Origin: Maea johnstoni
Taxonomy: Eukaryota > Annelida > Polychaeta > Spionida > Magelonidae
Reading direction: 5' to 3'
Assembly: GCA_963942565.1 (NCBI GenBank)
Contig: OZ012700.1
Span: 26,585,466-26,649,465 of the forward strand
Length of the DNA: 64,000 bases
Shown here: piece after piece, positions 1 through 37,094 of the stretch
Numbering within the stretch: the first letter of the stretch is position 1
Layout of the letters: each line of letters opens with the position of its first letter
Program-made: the position numbers and the translations under genes
The notes under the pieces: model-generated
The model's input: the letters and a program-made list of their open reading frames with translations, nothing else
Told to the model about the DNA's origin: nothing
Database searches by the model: none

Positions 1-478
1 AGTATTCCCGCATGTTGAATGTCAACAATCAGGCTTTTTCACCATTTCTGCAGATCGGAGCAAGCCCTTAAATCTGTAGGCATGCAACGCAGAGCCAGTC
101 TTCCAGTCAGGTGGGTTTTTATGGCATTTGACCTCTGTGCACCGAACTGCTGATTAATTGACTCCTACTTAATCCTCTAGTGGGTTTTCACCTGTCTACA
201 TACAACACCTCTAATTACCTATTGTACGCTAACTAGCCGCTTAATCCCAGGTTTTCTAACTCAAAACGTAGTAACTCACAAAACAGAATACGTGAAACAT
301 ATATGATGTTGATTATGAAAGTCGGGATATTCGAGAGCATATTTGAATGAAAGTTAGAATTCTTATGACATTTTTGAAGGAAGGTGAGAATATTTGAGTC
401 TAATTTGAAAGAAAGTAGATTCAAGCTATAAATTAAATGCAGGAATTAAATGTCGGCACTGAATTATTGTGCTATTAG
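1..478. other. no gene seen; fragment of TA-flanked MITE
   Basis: AT-rich sequence with no supported exon. Positions 439-461 match one terminal inverted repeat (AATTAAATGTCGGCACTG) of the TA-flanked MITE family found complete at 33826-34068 and 60960-61215. The rest of that element is not recognisable here. Confidence 0.5.
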
Positions 479-1312
479 GTGCACCCAGGTAGTGTTCTCT
501 TAGGCGTAGTGGGGTACTGCTTTGTGAGATATCTTAGGTATTGTTCTTTTACATGCTATTGTTCCCAGGTGCTATTTGCTCAGGTGTGTCCAGTTTCTAT
601 TTTGTGACATTTTTCTGTAGGACCCAGGGTCTGTTCTGTTATGTCTGGTTGGTCAAGGTTCCGTTTCTTAAATAGGTACGCCAATGATCCGTTTTCTCAG
701 GTGTGTCACCATGTTCTAAGGATCTCCCTCGGGTCCCGTTTTTTCAGGTGCAACCAATTACTGGTCTAAGATGCTGCTAGGTACCCTTTTCTCATGGGAA
801 ACCAATTACTAATCTCTCAACATTCTCCCCAGCATGGACTTACCCCACCAGGAATCAGGGATTCATTCTGACTCCCAAGCACCAGATTTTGGCAAAATGA
901 CACACACTCGTACCTTCTAAGATTTTCTGTATTTGTTGAGTCCCTAGGAAATATTTTTCCAATATTTCACTCATTCAAGACAATAGGAACAGTAGATGGT
1001 GTAAAGAAGCAAACTGTGTCTTTCTTTCTCAATATATAGGGTCGGTATGAATGTTAAATGCTCAGTTTTGGCCCCCTATTTCCAAATCCTGGGTAAGATC
1101 ATGGTCCCAGGTATAGCTTTCTTAGGTGTGATCATTTACTGTTTCTGAGATGCACCTCTGTACTCTTTTCTCACGTGTAACTAAATTACAGTTCTCTGAC
1201 ATGCACCAAGGAACTGTTTTCTCAGGTGTGACAAATCTCCGTTTTCTAAGATGCTCCCAGGTACTGTTTTCTCAGTCGCTACCAATTACTGTTCTCTTAG
1301 GTGCAAAAACTA
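479..1312. repeat. diverged minisatellite, unit about 55-60 bp
   Basis: Recurring blocks read roughly AGGTACTGTTTTCTCAGGTG followed by a CAATTACTGTTCT-like stretch. They are clear at about 480-830 and 1085-1310, and degraded or interrupted between. The short ORFs here (for example 1150-1374) are translations of the repeat and have no protein signature. Confidence 0.6.
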
Positions 1313-4075
<2,763 letters not shown>

Positions 4076-4077
4076 TT

Positions 4078-4440
4078 CAATTCACATTGAATGCTATAGG
4101 TATTAATAGGTAAACTGAATTCTATAGGTATTAATAGGTAAGCAGTAAAAGCTAACAACATTATGGGTAAACATTGAATGCTATAGGTATTAATGGGTAA
4201 ACATTGAATGCTATAGGTATTAATGGGTAAACAGTGAATTATATAGGTATTAATGGGTAAGCAGTTAATGCTGACAACATATATGGGTAAACATTGAATG
4301 CTATAGGTATTAATGGGTAAACATTGAATGCTATAGGCATTAATTGGTAAACAGTGAATTCTATAGATATTAATGGGTAAGCAGTAAATGCTAAGTGCTG
4401 AAGTGCAATTCAATTCACATTGAATGCTATAGGTATTAAT
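4078..4440. repeat. minisatellite, unit about 34 bp
   Basis: About ten head-to-tail copies of a unit containing TGAATGCTATAGGTATTAAT and GGGTAAACA. A few units carry a variant GCTAACAACAT segment. The minus-strand ORF at 4000-4413 is repeat translation. Confidence 0.85.
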
Positions 4441-4454
4441 GTGTATCGCATAAG

Positions 4455-4760
4455 GATGCTGTAGAGTAGATCCAAAGATTAAAGTAGGAATATCTTTTGG
4501 GTGTTATTTGTATAAATAGGTATAACTGTAGGTTGTGTTGAGGAGTATGGGTATTTATTCCAGCAGTGTTCCCAAAGTAAATTGAGGAATTCTACTGGGA
4601 GTAACTTTTGGGGGCTAATTGTATTAGTGGGTATAACTGTAGGTTGTGTTGAGGATTATGGGTGTTTGTCCCAGCTTTGTCATCAAAGTAGATCCAAAGA
4701 TTTTAGTAGGAATAACTTTTGGATGTTAGTTGTATTGATAGGTATAATTGTTTAGGGGTA
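4455..4760. repeat. tandem repeat, unit about 140 bp, about 2-3 copies
   Basis: Repeats share AGGTATAACTGTAGGTTGTG, TGTTGAGGA and AGTAGGAATAACTTTTGG segments in fixed order. They directly follow the 34-bp minisatellite. Confidence 0.7.
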
Positions 4761-4774
4761 TAGGTATTTGGGAA

Positions 4775-4920
<146 letters not shown>

Positions 4921-5367
4921 TTACCGTTCTGGTTTAATCCCCTTTTATAAACCTACCCATGACAACCCTCCGCCAATTAACTCATTAACTCCAACAGCTT
5001 CAGGTATTTTCCCTGTTTATTCATCAAAGCTTGCTTGTAACATCATCTGCTACCTTTCGTTATATGAATAATGGCATGCTTGACCCATGGCCAGTTTTCC
5101 CTGTTTAATTTTTACTGAAGGACCCAGGACTACATTGTCTTACGGTTATCTCTTTTTTTATCACGTATCAATGGTAATTAATTAATCTAAAGGCCTTAAA
5201 AGTTCCATACCTGTTATTCATAGTCCAGTGCATTTGAGGGTTTTTCATACAAAAATAAAGTTCAAGAATAACTTCTTAGGAGGATGTAAAAGGCAGGAGC
5301 TATTTGGATATTTTTATTCACACTCAAAGTTCCTTTAAAATAGTATTATCTGCTACTCTCATACATT

Positions 5368-5531
<164 letters not shown>

Positions 5532-5756
5532 GAAATCACAAAAGTGAGATTCACATTTTACAACATTTTTTTCATTTATTTGATTCTTGGAAATGAACAT
5601 GTGTATATTACAGCCAGAACCCCTGCTGCTGTTAAGCTGAGATTGTTGAAGTGCGTTTTAAAGTGTTTTGCTTACGTATGGCTTCTATACATGCAGGCTC
5701 GGTTGCTTATTGGTGCTTGACTATTACGGCTGCCTGTGTTTATAGGAGCGGCTTAC

Positions 5757-5992
5757 TTAGGCCTAAAAAAAAAGTTGTTTGTTTCCTGTAACCCTACCCT
5801 AACAAGTTTTTATTCAAAAAAGTCCCTACCCTAAAGTTTTTTCCGCCCTCCAAACTCCCAATCAACGTAAAACATAAATAAAACACACATTTTTGACCAA
5901 AAAAATAATGAAAACATTTTTTTTTACCGACCTACCTACCCTATATTTTTAGACCATTACAGGAAACAAACAATTTCTTTTTTTAGGCCTTA
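5757..5992. mobile_element. Harbinger/PIF-type MITE, 230 bp
   Basis: Termini GGCCTAAAAAAAAAGTTGTT and the complement of AACAATTTCTTTTTTTAGGCC form an inverted repeat of about 30 bp, extending through TTTGTTTCCTGTAA on each side. The element proper is 5760-5989, flanked by direct TTA on both sides (5757-5759 and 5990-5992). A 3-bp TWA duplication is typical of Harbinger/PIF elements. There is no coding capacity. Confidence 0.85.
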
Positions 5993-6125
5993 CAGAAGCT
6001 ATGAGCAGGGAGCCAGGTGCCAGAGATGCCAGGAGCAACTTGTAGGTCTTCATGCTTAATTGCGCCATATTGGATTAACCCTTTCTCAATTGCAGCATTT
6101 TATGAATAGGATATGGCAAAATGCA

Positions 6126-6338
6126 TTAACCCTTATGCTGCTGCTGCTAATTTTGTCCAAAGCATAAGGATGCAAAGATCTTTGAAAACCATCGCAACCC
6201 TGTCATGTTGGTACTCATTAGATAGCTCTCGCTGAGTACTCTCAGATGAGTACCCATTTGCCAGGGTTTCAGTCATATTTCAGTTTTTTTGCATCATTGT
6301 GTATTTGCAAAATAAGCCCCCAGCAGCATAAGGGTTAA
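6126..6338 (+). mobile_element. TTAA hairpin MITE, family A
   Basis: Full copy with TTAA at each end. It opens CCCTTATGCTGCTG and closes CAGCAGCATAAGGG, so both ends look like the right end of other copies. The interior runs in the forward direction. Family features are described under the copy at 29875. Confidence 0.9.
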
Positions 6339-6949
6339 TTGGATGAAAATGACATTTTAAGCTTCTGATGGGTTTATGTTATTTTATAGTAGATTAATTT
6401 AAATCAAAGTGAATATGAATACAAGAAAGTATGAGAATCAAACCCAATCAAGGGTTATCTGTATTGTGTACTTTCCTTAGATACTCTGCCTTGGAACATA
6501 TTGAATGACAATTATTTCAACCATTGTATTGTTAAATGTTGTTTTTACAGCATTATTGATATTAATGAGATTGTGATGTTTTTTACATAATTCTTGATAT
6601 GTGGAATATTGTGATATTTTTGTGGTATTTTTGACACAGCATAATTGATGGTATTGTTCTGATTGATGGTGCATTACTGGTATTGTGTTGATGCTATTGT
6701 TGTTTGTGTATTGTGTACTATGATGTGCTTGAGCATTGAGAGGATGGTTTTGGTTGATTGCAGGAAGTGGTGGTGCATTATGGAATGTGCAAGGACCCAG
6801 CATTTTAATGGCACAATAAGAACAGCATTGTGTCAGACATGTTATGCCATAAAAGCATGATCCATTTGACTTACTGTGTAACATTGTGTATCATATTTGG
6901 AAAATCTTTAAAATTTATTTTTTAACACATGTATGTATGTATAAATAAC

Positions 6950-6951
<2 letters not shown>
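6339..6951. other. no gene seen
   Basis: AT-rich DNA. The overlapping ORFs at 6477-6884 (minus) and 6663-6860 (plus) come from GTATTGTTG-like low-complexity sequence. They have no domain, and neither has supporting splice signals. Confidence 0.4.
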
Positions 6952-7237
<286 letters not shown>

Positions 7238-7341
7238 TGTTTTATATTATAGAAGGAGTTGTACCCAGCCTTGCAGCAGCCCCTTTTCTTGTTTAAATGC
7301 TAGCTTGCTGCCAGGGCTTGTGAGGGGACCTGCATGGTTTG

Positions 7342-7342
<1 letters not shown>

Positions 7343-7411
<69 letters not shown>
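7343..7411. repeat. (TA)n array
   Basis: About 69 bp of uninterrupted TA, 128 bp upstream of the first TMCC exon in the window. Confidence 0.97.
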
Positions 7412-7413
<2 letters not shown>

Positions 7414-7539
7414 TGATGCATGACAACTAGTGTAACTTACAAATGCAATAAGTTACTAACAAATATATCATAAATTGGCCAATAAAAATCCTCCATAGAG
7501 ATGCATTCATCTATATCACAATCCTCTTTTTGTTTGCAG

Positions 7540-29401
<21,862 letters not shown>

Positions 29402-29874
29402 CAATGAGAACAGCCTCACTAGGACTAATATTAGGATTTCGAATTGAATTGAATTGAATGTGCAGACAAACATGTTGAGCTGTGAATGTAATTGCCAAAT
29501 AGAATTGCAAGGAGCTTCCGAATTGGAGCATGTGAGATATGGTGGTAGTGATAATGACGATGATGATGAGGAGGAGGAGGAGGAAGGAAGTAGTAGGGTC
29601 ATGTGATAAGCGGATACCGTGTGATTCCGCTCTGTGATAAATTATTTCGTCGTGTGCTTCGGGGAACACAGTTCGTCTAAAGCAAGGAGCCAGGCTGACA
29701 AGCATCATCGAATGTGTCGTCCACCTACTGGGGAAAGAATGAACTACTCGGACGGGAAGCACTCCAACAAGAAAAGCTTTCGAAGAAAAGCCATGAACTG
29801 CCATTTGTGCTTCTGGCCTTGATGTACTGAATGACCTCTCCATTAGATGATTTTGCCAAGGTGTCCGGAGTGTA
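29402..29874 (+). other. TMCC 3' UTR (proximal part)
   Basis: Follows the stop codon with no AATAAA nearby. It has a GA-rich tract (29548-29598). The first AATAAA in a plausible context is at about 31943 (GATTGAATAAAGG), so the 3' UTR may run through the MITEs to about 31,965. That end is inferred only. Confidence 0.45.
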
Positions 29875-30086
29875 TTAACCCTTATGGTGCTGGTGGTAAA
29901 TTGGCCTATACAAAATAACGCAAAAATCCTGAGAAATCAATGAAACCCTGGCATATGGGTACTCATCTGAGAGTTCTCAGTGAGAGCTATCAAATGAGTA
30001 CCAACATGATAGGGTTTAGATGGTTTTCAAAGATTTTTGCGTTCTTGTGCTTTGGACGAAAGTAGCCTCAGCATTGGAAGGGTTAA
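29875..30086 (-). mobile_element. TTAA hairpin MITE, family A (family description)
   Basis: TTAACCCTTATGGTGCTGGT at the left, CAGCATTGGAAGGGTTAA at the right. Family A elements are about 213 bp and end in TTAACCCTT. The two halves are complementary over most of their length: AACCCTGTCATGTTGGTATT in one half pairs with the half that reads AACCCTGGCACATGGGTACT on the other strand, either side of a GAGTACTCTCAGATGAG centre. RNA from a copy would therefore fold into one long imperfect hairpin. TTAA targets and CCC starts fit piggyBac-like elements, but no transposase source is in the window. Confidence 0.92.
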
Positions 30087-30255
30087 GTGTGTTACTGTAA
30101 ACCAACCTGTATGACGTGCTGGTGAATTGTATTCATACATTACAGAGAGTTAACAAATTGCACTAATGATATTGATAAATGAACATGATCTCATGTGGTA
30201 CGTGGTACCACTAATAGGAAACTCCTAATGTTCATTGTTTATATCTACTAGAAGT

Positions 30256-30487
30256 TTAACCCATTCACTCTCAGCGCTCCGCTAGAAAGTATCGTCTGCT
30301 ACACTCATACTTTTAAAAATAACTTTGGAATTAAGCGAGAGATCACAAAATATTTGAAGGGGAGTTGTTTTTTGGATTCTGATCAACATTTCTTATTCAA
30401 ATATTTTCTAGAAAAATGTAATAAAATGTAAAAAAATTCCAATATCATCAGGCCTGTTTTTGGCCGCTCTGAGTGTAGATGAGTTAA
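30256..30487 (-). mobile_element. TTAA-type MITE, family B
   Basis: Reverse copy with TTAA at 30256-30259 and 30484-30487. It retains AGAAAGTATCGTCTGCTACA and GGCCGCTCTGAGTGTAGATG. Confidence 0.92.
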
Positions 30488-30570
30488 TTGGGAAGTATTG
30501 CTCACAAAGAGGGCATAAAGGGCATGGTTATAGAGGTTTACAGGATGTATAGCGCCACATTTGAGAACAC

Positions 30571-30783
30571 TTAACCTTTTCCACGCTGAGGCTAATTTCG
30601 TCCATGAGAAAAAAATGCAAAAAGTTCTGAGAAACATCTGAACCCTGTCATGTTGGTACTCATTAGAAAGCTCTCACTGAGTACTCTCAGATAAGTACCC
30701 ATATGCCAGGGTTTCAGTCATTTTTCAGGTTTTTTGCATCATTGCATATTGGCAAAATTAGCCACCAGCAGCATAAGGGCTAA
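30571..30783 (+). mobile_element. TTAA hairpin MITE, family A
   Basis: TTAACCTTTTCCACGCTGAG at the left, AGCATAAGGGCTAA at the right (right tetranucleotide CTAA). Confidence 0.9.
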
Positions 30784-31136
30784 TATGGCTTAACTGACCT
30801 AATTCAACTTACAAACGATACCTTTCTCGTTTTGTCCTAAAAGGTGGTTGAAGAACATGGATTGTAGTTCTATTTTCCGGTTGGTCCAGCAAGTGAGTAT
30901 GTTTGTAAGAGGATGGCTATTGGGGAATTTCATTTTTCCTCACTTTTTGGCCATATTTAGTCCAAGTGATGACTAGCCAGTTGTCAGTGGTGGAGGAAAC
31001 ACAAGTTTAAACTGGTCAAAAGAAACATACAACTATTGGCTATGACAAAAGAAAAAAACGACGCCTAGAAGGTTTCAGGAATGCAATGTTCTTAGATCAT
31101 AAGCAAGAGTGTAAGCGAAGAATGAACTGGATATTA

Positions 31137-31349
31137 TTAAACCCTTCCGATGCTGAGGCTACTTTTGTCCAAAGCACAAGGACGCAAGATTTTTGAGAAA
31201 CGATCTAAACCTTATCATGTTGGTACTCATTGGATAGCTCTCCCTGAGTGCTTTCAGATGAGTACCATTTGTCAGGGTTTCAGTCATTTTTCAGGTTTTT
31301 TGCATCATTTTGTATTGGCCAAGTTAGCCAACAGCAGCATAAGGGTCAA
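31137..31349 (+). mobile_element. TTAA hairpin MITE, family A
   Basis: TTAAACCCTTCCGATGCTGA at the left, CAGCATAAGGGTCAA at the right. Confidence 0.9.
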
Positions 31350-31421
31350 CAACCCAGAAGGCATCTACTTATCAACGTGCATTCTGGAGAGAAATTTTGC
31401 AGGGTATCTCTGCAAAAGCTA

Positions 31422-31650
31422 GACTTAGTAGTGTTGATCCACAGGAAAAATAAACACATACATGAACCTATTTATTGTCAGGTCTGTTGCACCATATGCC
31501 ACAAGTGGCCCCCTGGTGGTAGAAATATAAACTATACCACAAGTGGTCACCTGGTTGCAGAAAAATAAACTTAGCCTCAAATGGCCACCTGGTGGCAGAA
31601 AAATAAACTTTGCCACATATGGCCTCCTAGTGGCAGAAATACAAACTATG
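31422..31650 (+). repeat. dispersed repeat with four 37-38-bp CTCF-like units (copy 2)
   Basis: After GACTTAGTAGTGTTGATCCA come four units, each a CCACAAGTGG-like half, a CCTGGTGGCAG-like core and AAATAAACTT. The third unit has GGCCACCTGGTGGCAG, close to the CTCF core consensus. Confidence 0.85.
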
Positions 31651-31950
31651 GTGCCAAGTCCGAGGTAGTCATATTACATATTGTTCTAAGCTTATCGTCA
31701 TTACATTTGAAGTCTTGTGTTAACCTATAAGATTAATGGTGGCAGTTCTCTACTAAGTACCTTGTTTCATACAGTTGATGCGACGTAACTGTCTTCATAG
31801 TTGTAAAAGAATACCGTTGTAGGATATGGTAGCCAAAAGTCCCCCCCAAATTATTAGCTAATTCTCTAGATTATTGTTACGGGATTGAGTCTATCTGTAG
31901 TGGACCTCTACAGTAGTTCATGGTGTATCATTCCATTGATTGAATAAAGG

Positions 31951-32161
31951 TTTACCCTTCCAGTGCTAAGGCTACTTTTGTTCAAAGCACAAGGATGAAA
32001 GAATTTTGAAAACCATCTAAAACCTGCCATTTTGGTATTCATTAGATAGCTCTTATAGAGTACTCTCAGATGAGTACACATGTGCCGTGGATTCAGTATT
32101 TTTTCAGCTTTTTGCATCATTTTGTTTTGGCAAAATTAGCCACTAGCAGCATAAGGGTTAA
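31951..32161 (+). mobile_element. TTAA hairpin MITE, family A
   Basis: TTTACCCTTCCAGTGCTAAG at the left, AGCAGCATAAGGGTTAA at the right. It starts a few bases after the AATAAA at about 31943. Confidence 0.9.
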
Positions 32162-32894
32162 TTAAAATAGTCCAGTGTTGATAAGGTGGTTTAAAGAAAT
32201 ATCTTCCAGATGAATTTTATCCTGCTGGTCAGAAGATCATTTTGTCAGTCGGAATGGCGGTTTCCATGGCAACAGTCCACTTGTGATGGGCCCATTGGGA
32301 AAGTCCGCTCCCACCGGGAATACAGTTCAGAGAAATTGAAGTTCTCAGTTTTGTGCTAAAAGCTTCATGCGTTCTTTCTGTCAAGATGCTTTGGTTGTCT
32401 GTTTTATGATCTGCTCTAAGAGAAACTTCTGAGTGTCACAAATCAATCCAGATCTCAGTAGAAGTGGTTAGTGATTGCATCTGTTCCAATGCAGCCATTA
32501 GTGCATGAATGAGTTCAGTTATTTGGCATATTTCAGTCGCACTTATACCATAAAATCACCTGAGATAAGGCATACATGTGGCCTAAATGGTTCCATTGTT
32601 TGTAAGGGTGGTGAGACATTACTGGACTTGAGGGTGACATTACGTGAAGCTGTACTTTGTGTGACACCTTCATTGTGTCCATGCTGGCAGAAAGGTGAGG
32701 TTTAATTATTTCAGTGATAAATGCTTTCTTCGGTTGTCTCCTGTATGGCCTATATTAGGTCAATCAATGGAAGTGTCACATAACTGATCAGTGAACTGAC
32801 TATTCTGTGGGTCACTCGCGAGCACTGGACATTTTTAACCCCTCTTAGTGTGAATGTCTAGATGCAGAAGAGACACTCAGTACATCAGCACCTT
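32162..32894. other. intergenic, nothing recognised
   Basis: No exon or element. ORF 32505-32705 has no family features and no splice context. Confidence 0.4.
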
Positions 32895-33106
32895 TTTACC
32901 CTTATGCTGCTGCTAACTAATTTGGCCAATACAAATTATACAAAAAAAAAACTGAAAAATGACTGAAACCTTGGCATATGGGTACTCATCTGAGAGTACT
33001 CAGTGAGAGCTTTCCGATGAATACCAACATGACAGGGTTTAGATGGTTTTCAAAAATCTTTGCGTCCTCCTTTGGAAGAAAGTAGCCCCAGCATTGGAAG
33101 GGTTAA
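32895..33106 (-). mobile_element. TTAA hairpin MITE, family A
   Basis: TTTACCCTTATGCTGCTGCT at the left, CAGCATTGGAAGGGTTAA at the right. The right TTAA is shared with a decayed family B copy. Confidence 0.9.
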
Positions 33107-33325
33107 CTCATACCTGCCTAGACTATTCCTTGACAAGTTTTGTCCGGACATATGATATTTTTACAATTGGTATAAGGCATCCATTGGCAAATAATTTGAA
33201 GAATTTTTGTTGGTTTAGTTCTGATCAACATCTTTCCTACAAATATTTTCAAAATGACATGATTTTTAAAATGATACCATCTAAATTGTTCCGCCTTTTT
33301 TGCGGCTGCAGACATGAAGGGGGTA
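33103..33325 (+). mobile_element. decayed family B MITE
   Basis: TTAACTCATACCTGCCTAGA at the left. CTACAAATATTTTCAAAATG and CGGCTGCAGACATGAAGGG remain. The right terminus is reduced to GGGGGTAA. Confidence 0.6.
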
Positions 33326-33653
33326 ATTTCTCTTACGAAACACAGGGTAGTCATTATATTTGAAGGTTAACCAAGGGCATATGTTTATGATGACAACTGC
33401 TTGTTTTTTAGTATTGGGAGATTTAGTGAATATTAAATGAGTGAATATTCATTTTTGTCAGATTGTTTAAGTTAAATAATTGATATTCCATTTTGTTTTT
33501 TGAAAAGTCGTGCTATATTGTATATTCTAGTGGGAGCTTTGGTGAGGAATATATTGATATTTTCATCACTTTTTGAATTGCTTCAAATTTAGAGTAAAAA
33601 TATGTACCTCCTATATGTATATGAGTTTTCAATGGTTGATCATAAATAAGATT

Positions 33654-34088
33654 TGACCTATTCGTGCTTATAGTGTACCTTAAAACAGGGTCATCTTGAT
33701 ATATCATATTTAAAGAAAAAACTAGAAATGAAGCATAAATTCGCAAACTTTTCGGAGGGAAGTTGTTAGTAGAGATCACACTCACATTTCTTGATGGAAA
33801 ATATTCTGGCCCATGTAAGATACTACAGTACAGATATTCAAATCCTGCACAAGTTGACCAGACATCTGCCAGTGCCTGGTTGTAGAAACACCCATGGATG
33901 ACACGTTCAAAAAATAAGCCAAGCACATCAATGGACCACGTAGCTTATGAATCAAGCTACCTTCAGTTGTGAGGTCATCCATGCATCCATGCCCAAGAAA
34001 TTGGGTGGTGGTCGTGTACTATGCCCGGGCTGCCTGGCAGTGAGTGCAGGAATTAAATGTCGGCACTGTAGAGGCATGAATGGGTTAC
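33654..34088 (+). mobile_element. family B MITE interrupted by a TA-flanked MITE
   Basis: The left part runs from TTGACCTATTCGTGCTTATA to GTAAGATACTA, and the right part is GAGGCATGAATGGGTTA. Between them lies the complete element 33826-34068. Removing the insert and one TA leaves a family B element of about 190 bp. Confidence 0.75.
33824..34070. mobile_element. TA-flanked MITE (family D), Tc1/mariner-like
   Basis: Element 33826-34068 (243 bp) starts CAGTACAGATATTCAAATCC and ends AATTAAATGTCGGCACTG, flanked by TA on each side. CAGT termini with TA duplication fit Tc1/mariner-type elements. The interior has CACCCATGGATGACACG and CTTATGAATCAAGCTACC, shared with 42441-42515. Confidence 0.85.
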
Positions 34089-34339
34089 CCTGAATAGGTT
34101 AGCCTGAGCTCTGTCAGGCAGAAAAGGTGGCTTGAGGTTCTGTAGTATCAGTATTGCCTTGGTTTATTAGACTCAGGCGTGCCTAAAGCAGGCATGTCTT
34201 CATGGAATATATCATCCAATGTGTTTCCATTTCACCTGAACCTCAGGTTCGATTTGCAAAAAAAAAACCTGTTTCATTTTTCATTTTCAATCAACTTCCT
34301 TACATTCATCTGACGGCTTAAATATTCGCTCTACCTACC

Positions 34340-34557
<218 letters not shown>

Positions 34558-34669
34558 TGAATAAGAATGTAAGTTTATGGAAAGACTAGCCCTTCCTGAT
34601 ATGTTGCAGAAGTTGTTTTTATCATGACTGACTTTATGTGGCTTGGTTATTTGGTTGTCATGGGTTAAC

Positions 34670-34790
34670 CCATTCATGCTTGGAGATCTTCCTTACAAGT
34701 GTCGTCGGGTAATTTAAATTAGCGCATCAATGCTTAAATCCTCTGAGAAATGCTCTAGTTGAAATTATGCCACAACAATAGTCGTTAAGG
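34670..34790 (+). mobile_element. family B MITE left fragment
   Basis: TTAACCCATTCATGCTTGGA start, then loss of similarity after about 100 bp. Confidence 0.5.
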
Positions 34791-34857
34791 GGTTCTACAG
34801 GCAGGAAAAGGTGAATCTGTTCCACCAGTTACAGGTCTTCAGTGATTTCATTACAGT

Positions 34858-35059
34858 TTAATCCTTATGATGCTAGTGGCTAATTTGCCCTGTACAAAAT
34901 GATGCAAAAAGGCTGAAAAATATTGAATATTGAAACCCTGGCATGTGGGTACTCATATGAGAGTACCCAGTGAGTTATCTCATGAATACCAACATGACAG
35001 GGATTCGATGGTTTTCAAAAATCTTTGCATCCTTGTAGCTTTAGTATTGGAAGGGTTAA
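34858..35059 (-). mobile_element. TTAA hairpin MITE, family A
   Basis: TTAATCCTTATGATGCTAGT at the left, AGTATTGGAAGGGTTAA at the right. A short deletion removes the TGGACGAAAGTAGCC part. Confidence 0.88.
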
Positions 35060-35559
35060 AAGTAGTGAATCACAAGAGGAATTTTACTTAGCTACTTGAA
35101 TAAGACTTCTGTAGTTTTAATTTTTATATTTTGTAACCATCATTGCTGAAGATGTCAGGAGCATTTGCTGAAAGCTCAATTTGATATAAAAATATTGCAT
35201 AAACAGAGAAAAGAGAAAACAAAGGCCATTGTTGGCTGCATTTGGTATGCAGTAGGTTTCAGCGAGTGTTCCAGATATTTTCCTCCTCAAGAGTAATGTC
35301 GCTGAACTGGTCGACTGAACAAAAATAGTGCCACAGCCATAGTGCTCTTTTTGTGTTTTACAACATTCTCATTTGCATATCATTTGAATAATTGACGTTA
35401 CGGATATCAGATTCTGCAGCACATTTGGTGTTAAAAGTGCTTTTATCAGAGAGTTAGTGCATCGAGATAAAATGTAATGTACAGGTTTTTTCCCATCTCT
35501 CAGCGGTGCATTTTTGGACACAGTTGATGGCTAAGTTATTAGAAAAGGCACCTAATTGT
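35060..35559. other. intergenic, nothing recognised
   Basis: No coding or repeat structure seen. Confidence 0.4.
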
Positions 35560-35751
35560 TTAACCCATTCATGCCTAGAGTTCTCCTGAACATGTATGGT
35601 ATGGATGTCGGGATATTAAAGAACAACTTTATTGGTAAGTTTCTTATTTATGAGGTTCTACGTCAGATATTTTCCTCACTTTGCTTCTGCCTACAAGGTT
35701 TCATTAAAACTGTACGGTTGCTTATGGCCATTGTGAGCATTACTGGGTTAA
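35560..35751 (+). mobile_element. family B MITE, diverged
   Basis: TTAACCCATTCATGCCTAGA at the left, GTGAGCATTACTGGGTTAA at the right, with a reduced interior palindrome. Confidence 0.8.
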
Positions 35752-35832
35752 TCGTGCTAGATGAAGTGAAGGATTTGTGCTGCGTTGGTCAGTGAGATGT
35801 TATGCTGCCTAGAAATGGCTTCCATTCAATAT

Positions 35833-36102
35833 ATCTTAGATGAATAAAAACGAGTGGATATGAAACCAGCTGCTCAACCTGAACAGGCTGGCTGCGGCGA
35901 ATAGCCCGAAAGTCACAACCTGCGCATGTTTGTGGGGATGTTTCTCTGTAACGTAAACAACATGAGAGCCCTCATTAGTCTTTGTCTCCTAGTGATGTCA
36001 CAACGAGGCCAGATTCGAGAGCCCTGGCATAGCCAGGCCTTCACTATAGCGCATATAGTAATTGGTCTCTCCCTACATATCCATTCATTATTCATCTAAG
36101 AT
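35833..36102 (+). mobile_element. MITE family C (copy 2), 270 bp
   Basis: Perfect 15-bp inverted ends: ATCTTAGATGAATAA at 35833 and TTATTCATCTAAGAT ending 36102. Body as in copy 1, about 80 percent similar by eye. A target duplication could not be fixed. Confidence 0.88.
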
Positions 36103-36636
36103 TACATTTTCATATATTTTCAGCGAGGTCTCTCACACAATTTATTTGGCACCTGCAACCTACATAGTCCTGCATAGTTTATTCTGGCCCTCTCCTTGTA
36201 AGGAAGTCAATTATATGATTTTCTCACTTCCTATTTTCGAGATACTTGAGAGAGAAGGAATAGCATATTGAAAAAGGATAAGTTTACAAATTAAAAGAAT
36301 ACACTATACGTGTAGTAGAATCTAAAAAGCTCAGCTGATATTGGGCTTGTCCTCAAGCCAACAGTATTCACTCTGGTTGTTGTGGTATTACAATACGTGC
36401 CAATGCGTATGCTCTCCAAAATCTCAAAATCATCCAGGTTGCTGCAATTTCCCACCCAATCCCTAACACGTCTTTGTGATCTGATGATACGTAGGAGTTA
36501 CTTCAGACTGCACCCGAGAAGCATGCAAATTGTAGGCATTTTCATAAAAACTCACATAACTGTTTTATCAGATATTGACAAAGCCAAATATGTCACTGAC
36601 CTAGACCTGCAGAAGTATGTCATAAACTTTCTCCCT
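36103..36636. other. intergenic, nothing recognised
   Basis: No exon, RNA gene or element recognised. Confidence 0.4.
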
Positions 36637-36849
36637 TTAACCCTTCCTATGCTGAGGCTACCTTTAACTAAAGCACAAAAACGCAAAGATTTTTGAAAAT
36701 CATCTGAACCCTGTCATGTTGGTATTCATTGGATAGCTCTCGCTGAGTTCTGTCGGATGAGTACCCATGTGCCAGGATTTCAGCCATTTTTCAGGTTTTT
36801 TGCATCATTTTGCATTGGCCAAATTAGCAACCAGCAGCATAAGGGTTAA
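36637..36849 (+). mobile_element. TTAA hairpin MITE, family A
   Basis: TTAACCCTTCCTATGCTGAG at the left, CAGCAGCATAAGGGTTAA at the right. Confidence 0.92.
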
Positions 36850-37094
36850 TGACTAAGATATCTGTGTATGTTTCACTCGGCTCTCTGTATACGCCTGTTC
36901 ATCATGCACACATTGCCCACAAGCAGCTTCAAGCTTGCTATCAGGCAGTTCATTTTGGAGGGAAAGTAAAACTGAAATTCATAGGGGTAGACCAAAAATA
37001 TACACTGAAAAGTTCACTTTTTTGTTCATCCATCATATTATGGTGTTCTACTTGAAGAGAAACCATCTCAGCAAGGGTAGTAGGAGCATCTGGT

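Noticed and set aside
4078-4440. CRISPR-like regular repeats
   Set aside because: Units adjoin without unique spacers and the DNA is clearly from an animal; it is a minisatellite.
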